A stretch of DNA of 64,000 nt. It comes from Hysterangium stoloniferum (taxonomy: Eukaryota > Basidiomycota > Agaricomycetes > Hysterangiales > Hysterangiaceae). The stretch is from positions 1,550,001-1,614,000 of the forward strand of contig WHVD01000005.1 in NCBI GenBank assembly GCA_015178975.1, in the 5' to 3' direction. Below, piece by piece: positions 61,121-64,000 of the stretch; within the stretch, counting starts at the first letter, position 1, and every line of letters starts with the position of its first letter. A program made the position numbers and the translations under genes. Below the pieces are notes generated by a model. It did no database searches and had not been told where the DNA came from. It saw nothing but the letters and a program-made list of their open reading frames with translations.

Positions 61121-61615
61121 GGCCCGGCCTCAGGCCGTGGGCCGGCTGAGCCGGGCCCTGAAAAGCCCAAGCCGAGCTGGGCCGAGTAGTACTTAATCCA
61201 CTCTGGGCCCGGCCTTGGTTCTGTATAATGTAAGCGACCAGTTCAATTTCTGTTCAGCCCCTTTGTACACAATGCCGCCAAAGTCAAAATCTTGCCTGGG
61301 ACGGCCAAGTAAGTCCCCAGGGATATTAGAGAGTATTTGCAACTAATGATACATTAGCAAACTGAATTGGTTCCTGATTGAGAGTGATGAAGAAATCGAA
61401 ACAAGTTCGCGGCGGGAAATTTTGGCTAGCGGGGATTCAGAGGCCGCATCACTTGAAATTGAGCTATCCTTGAAGAGGAAATTTATGTGTAATATACATT
61501 CATAATATTTTTGAGAAGTTTATTTTATTTTATTAGTAGACTACAAGTTTACAAATGCCATATTGTATCATTTTTACCCCCAAGCCGAAAAAGCTGAGCC
61601 GGGCCGGGCCGGGCC
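61121..61615. mobile_element. Small hAT-like relic with GGCCC-rich inverted ends
   Basis: The left end GGCCCGGCC...GGCTGAGCCGGGCC (61121-61159) and the right end AAGCTGAGCCGGGCCGGGCC (61591-61610) are inverted counterparts. Such G/C-rich ends are typical of fungal hAT elements. Inside, 61272-61308 reads MPPKSKSCLGRP before a GTAAGT donor, like the N-terminal lead of hAT transposases, but the rest is gone. The eight-base flanks (GTGATTAA and AATGATGA) agree only in part, so the duplication is uncertain. Confidence 0.5.
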
Positions 61616-62217
61616 AATGATGAGATGCTGATTCACATTACCCAACCATACAGCTCCTCACACAGAGATATTTAGATGAAGCTGGACCTTAACATCTTTA
61701 TGGAGTTCTATGATGCTCCCTGTATTTTTCTGATATTTGTAGTATTTCCCCCAGCACTGTAGGTGCAGTTAATGAATTACCTAGTTGGGCAACTATGTAA
61801 GTTCCTGGGAATGTGGGCGCCTATTTAGGCGCCCAGTGCCTCTGCTGTGGGAAAACAACCTTAGAGCTTGCCCTCATCTTATCCCTCAGTGCTCTGGGTG
61901 ATCTTCAGTTGTTTCAATATTGCCATGATTGTAATACTAGTAGAAGAGGTATCATATAATGATTCTGTTACGGATCAAGGCTAACACGTGCTCAAGACAC
62001 CCTTTACTTCCGGGGGTCACAGGTTCTTTTTTCAGTTTATTGTATTCCATAATCGTATTTTCTATTGTTCCAATTCCATATAATTACTAGGTAAACAATA
62101 TGTTAACCGCAGTCGATCTCACACTTCGTACCGACTGAGGTATGTTACGACACATTTGTTCGTTGCTGTAGCTTACTTACTCATATCGACTGAGATCGAT
62201 TCGTTATAGATCCACTA
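61616..62217. other. Intergenic, nothing seen
   Basis: Between the hAT relic and the 3' end of rna14. A TAGGCGCC palindrome-like 'GGGCGCCTATTTAGGCGCCC' (61815-61834) is the one oddity: a perfect 9-bp inverted repeat with a two-base gap. Confidence 0.6.
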
Positions 62218-64000
62218 TCACTGTCCAGCCCGTCCTCCCCCAGGCGATCGAACTGTAAATTAGATCAGAAACATCAGAACTGTCATTACAACTTGACTCA
62301 CCTCGTAACGGCGACCGTCCTGAGTCCATTGAAGGTATCCTAGAATTCCGGAAAACCTGCATAAGGTCTTCGACTCTAAACACTGGACCTAAGGGAACAG
62401 CCTTCGACTGCCCGTCCCATAACTCGGAATGATAAGACATACCATCAAAGCCCACTGACTGAGGCAACTGGCCCATGAAGAACACTATAAAGTTCGGCAC
62501 GTCTCCTGAATCGCTGCCCTTCTCCCAATCCCTACGAGTAATTTCGTCGTCCCTTCTCCTGGGAGGACTACTTCTCGCCCAATCTGGACTATCGTACCGC
62601 TGTTGTGGCTGGGGACGCCCATCCCTACCATCCCTTTCTCGAAGTTCTCGCCCTCTGTCCCTGGGCGGCGGAAGCGGAGAATGTTCCCGTGGTTTCTTCG
62701 AAGGAGGACCGCTGTCTGGTCCTTCCGCGCGTCTTGAACCTGAGGTTCGCCCATATTCAGGCGATTCTGGCGGGGGTCTTTTCTTAGAGGGTGTCGATGA
62801 CCATGCTAGTACATTGGAAGACGTCACACCTGACGACATGGAGGAACTTAGATCTTGCCTGATTGAACCATGACCTGACTTAGAGCTTCCTGGTGTCGAC
62901 CGCACCCAACCAAGGTCTCGTTCTGCGATAGGGTCGTGGTTGCCGTACATGTGCCGTTGAGCAAAGCGTCTCATGGAGTTGTCTACTGAAGTGCATCAGA
63001 ATGAAGGAATAAAAGTAAGGATGAAGTGGCCAACCTTCTGGATATACCTCCGACATGCGCTTGTCGAGTTCTACAGCAGTATTGAGGTCCCCGTGATTAT
63101 ATTCGTAATTGGCCATGGTTTTCCAGAGCGGGCGGGCTTTCTCCGGCGTGAATGTGGTTATAACACGTTCGAATAAAGCCTTTGCGTCTGCAGAGAAAAG
63201 CGTCAATAGGGTACATTCTATAACACAAATAAAAAGACATACTATTATTATCGTTAATCTGTATCAAAAACTTCAGATATCGCAAGGCATATTCCGCCTC
63301 TTCTTTGAACTTATTTAATCCCGTTTCGTAGATTCGTGTGGCAACATCTACCGCCTTCGTAAAATGGTATTCCAAAGAAGCTTGAAAAATATATATTAGT
63401 CAAACACATTTCCGAGCAATGTAATAGATCTGGCTAGTACCGGCAGCATCATAAACCTCCCAGCCGATCCATTTATCCTTTCTAGCCTTGCCAAATACCG
63501 TTCTCGCCTGTTTCAAACCTTCTGCACGCCGCGCGAAGCGCATGTAAGTTATCCACGCAATGCAGAGCTCTGTTCGACGTTTCGCAAATTCCTTTTCCGT
63601 CGTCAATGTGCTCCAGGATGAAGATGAGGACTGCTGTATGATAACCGAACCATTCAGATTGCCGATTGATGCCACCTCTGCTTGCTTTTCTAGCTCGACA
63701 TGGAGAATCTCGATAAAATTGGTGAATATTGTATGTACTTCAGCGTAGTTCCTTGCATTTTCCTGTGCTTCCGCGTAGGCGAAATTGAGAACAAAGCTGA
63801 GGAATAATGAGACATCATTCCACACAATGGTCCTGATCCATACCTCGCTGGATTAACCTCTAGTCCTGATTTTAGGAATAAAAATGCTTCTTCTGCTTTT
63901 AAGTTTTTTTCTACATAATTATATGCCATATACCTTGCAGCGTTAGTTAGCGACGAGCGAAGGGTAAAGCGTCGCGTCTTTTAATGCTCACCATGTCTCA
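62218..64000 (-). CDS. rna14: Rna14 / CstF-77, mRNA 3'-end processing (3' part; runs off the window)
   Basis: Exons read on the minus strand: 63992-64000 (end of an exon), 63844-63933, 63441-63796, 63243-63380, 63035-63187, 62443-62985, 62302-62388 and 62218-62252; introns 47-60 nt, all GT-AG and phase-consistent. The HAT (half-a-TPR) repeats of Rna14 are plain: EEAFLFLKSGLEVNPA, NFAYAEAQENARNY, AWITYMRFARRAEG, EYHFTKAVDVATRIYETGL, ERVITTFTPEKARPLW. A low-complexity Pro/Arg/Ser linker follows and then the C-terminal 'monkeytail' VFRVEDLMQVFRNSRIP, which in yeast binds Rna15. The protein scaffolds cleavage factor IA/CstF in the nucleus. The stop at 62218-62220 comes after GGGRAGQ. Everything N-terminal to the second visible exon lies outside the window. 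Confidence 0.94.

Noticed and set aside
61113-61623. Clean eight-base target duplication for the hAT-like relic
   Set aside because: The flanks agree at about five of eight positions only, too weak to claim.
62475-62873. 132-residue plus-strand open frame opposite rna14
   Set aside because: It overlaps the Pro/Arg/Ser linker of rna14 on the other strand; no motif of its own.

Overview
The window looks like a transposon-rich piece of a basidiomycete genome, most likely an agaricomycete. The evidence is: GT-AG introns of about 45-100 nt that split every recognisable host gene into many exons; a Rab11-type GTPase, a Na,K-ATPase-like pump, paired family 14 polysaccharide lyases and an Rna14 gene; and a crowd of Ty3/gypsy LTRs and Tc1-type transposons. 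Exon structures were worked out by hand from splice signals, reading phase and family fit. Five spliced genes close exactly in frame.

Layout. 1-6400: the 5' portion of a broken Ty3/gypsy element on the minus strand, with a 2.0 kb LTR. 6401-17340: almost pure retroelement wreckage. It holds two Russian-doll nests of solo LTRs (6825-10113 and 10422-13852), a 1.1 kb TRIM-like element, a Tc1 fragment, a decayed zinc-cluster-like locus (14064-15003) and a gypsy pol fragment split by a solo LTR. 18268-34761: the main host-gene block. It has an alpha/beta hydrolase of the kind found at the front of fungal NLR proteins (18268-19577, -), ypt3/RAB11 (22351-23385, -) divergent from a 29-exon type IIC P-type ATPase (24602-29735, +), one weak hypothetical gene, and the first PL14 lyase (33655-34761, -). 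35200-54850: a second transposon island. It holds seven solo LTRs, two Tc1-type elements with ~210 bp inverted ends, a third nest (41577-45444) and a decayed multi-exon locus cut by two LTRs. 54850-64000: a second PL14 lyase (55325-56590, -), a cysteine-rich single-pass membrane protein (57578-60599, +), a small GC-rich hAT-like relic and the 3' part of rna14 (62218 to the window end, -).

How it fits together. The two PL14 genes share exon sizes and flanking DNA over about 2 kb, so they are a segmental duplication now separated by the second transposon island. Among LTRs, five-base target duplications identify most copies as independent solo LTRs and give a relative order of insertion. The same LTR family (called LTR-B here) was hit three times by other elements within the same 11 bp, just after a sequence block shared with other LTR families; that is the most unexpected pattern in the window. 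No operon-like logic applies. The host genes serve membrane traffic (Rab11), ion transport (ATPase), cell-wall or uronan breakdown (PL14), mRNA 3'-end formation (Rna14) and possibly surface sensing (cysteine-rich protein).
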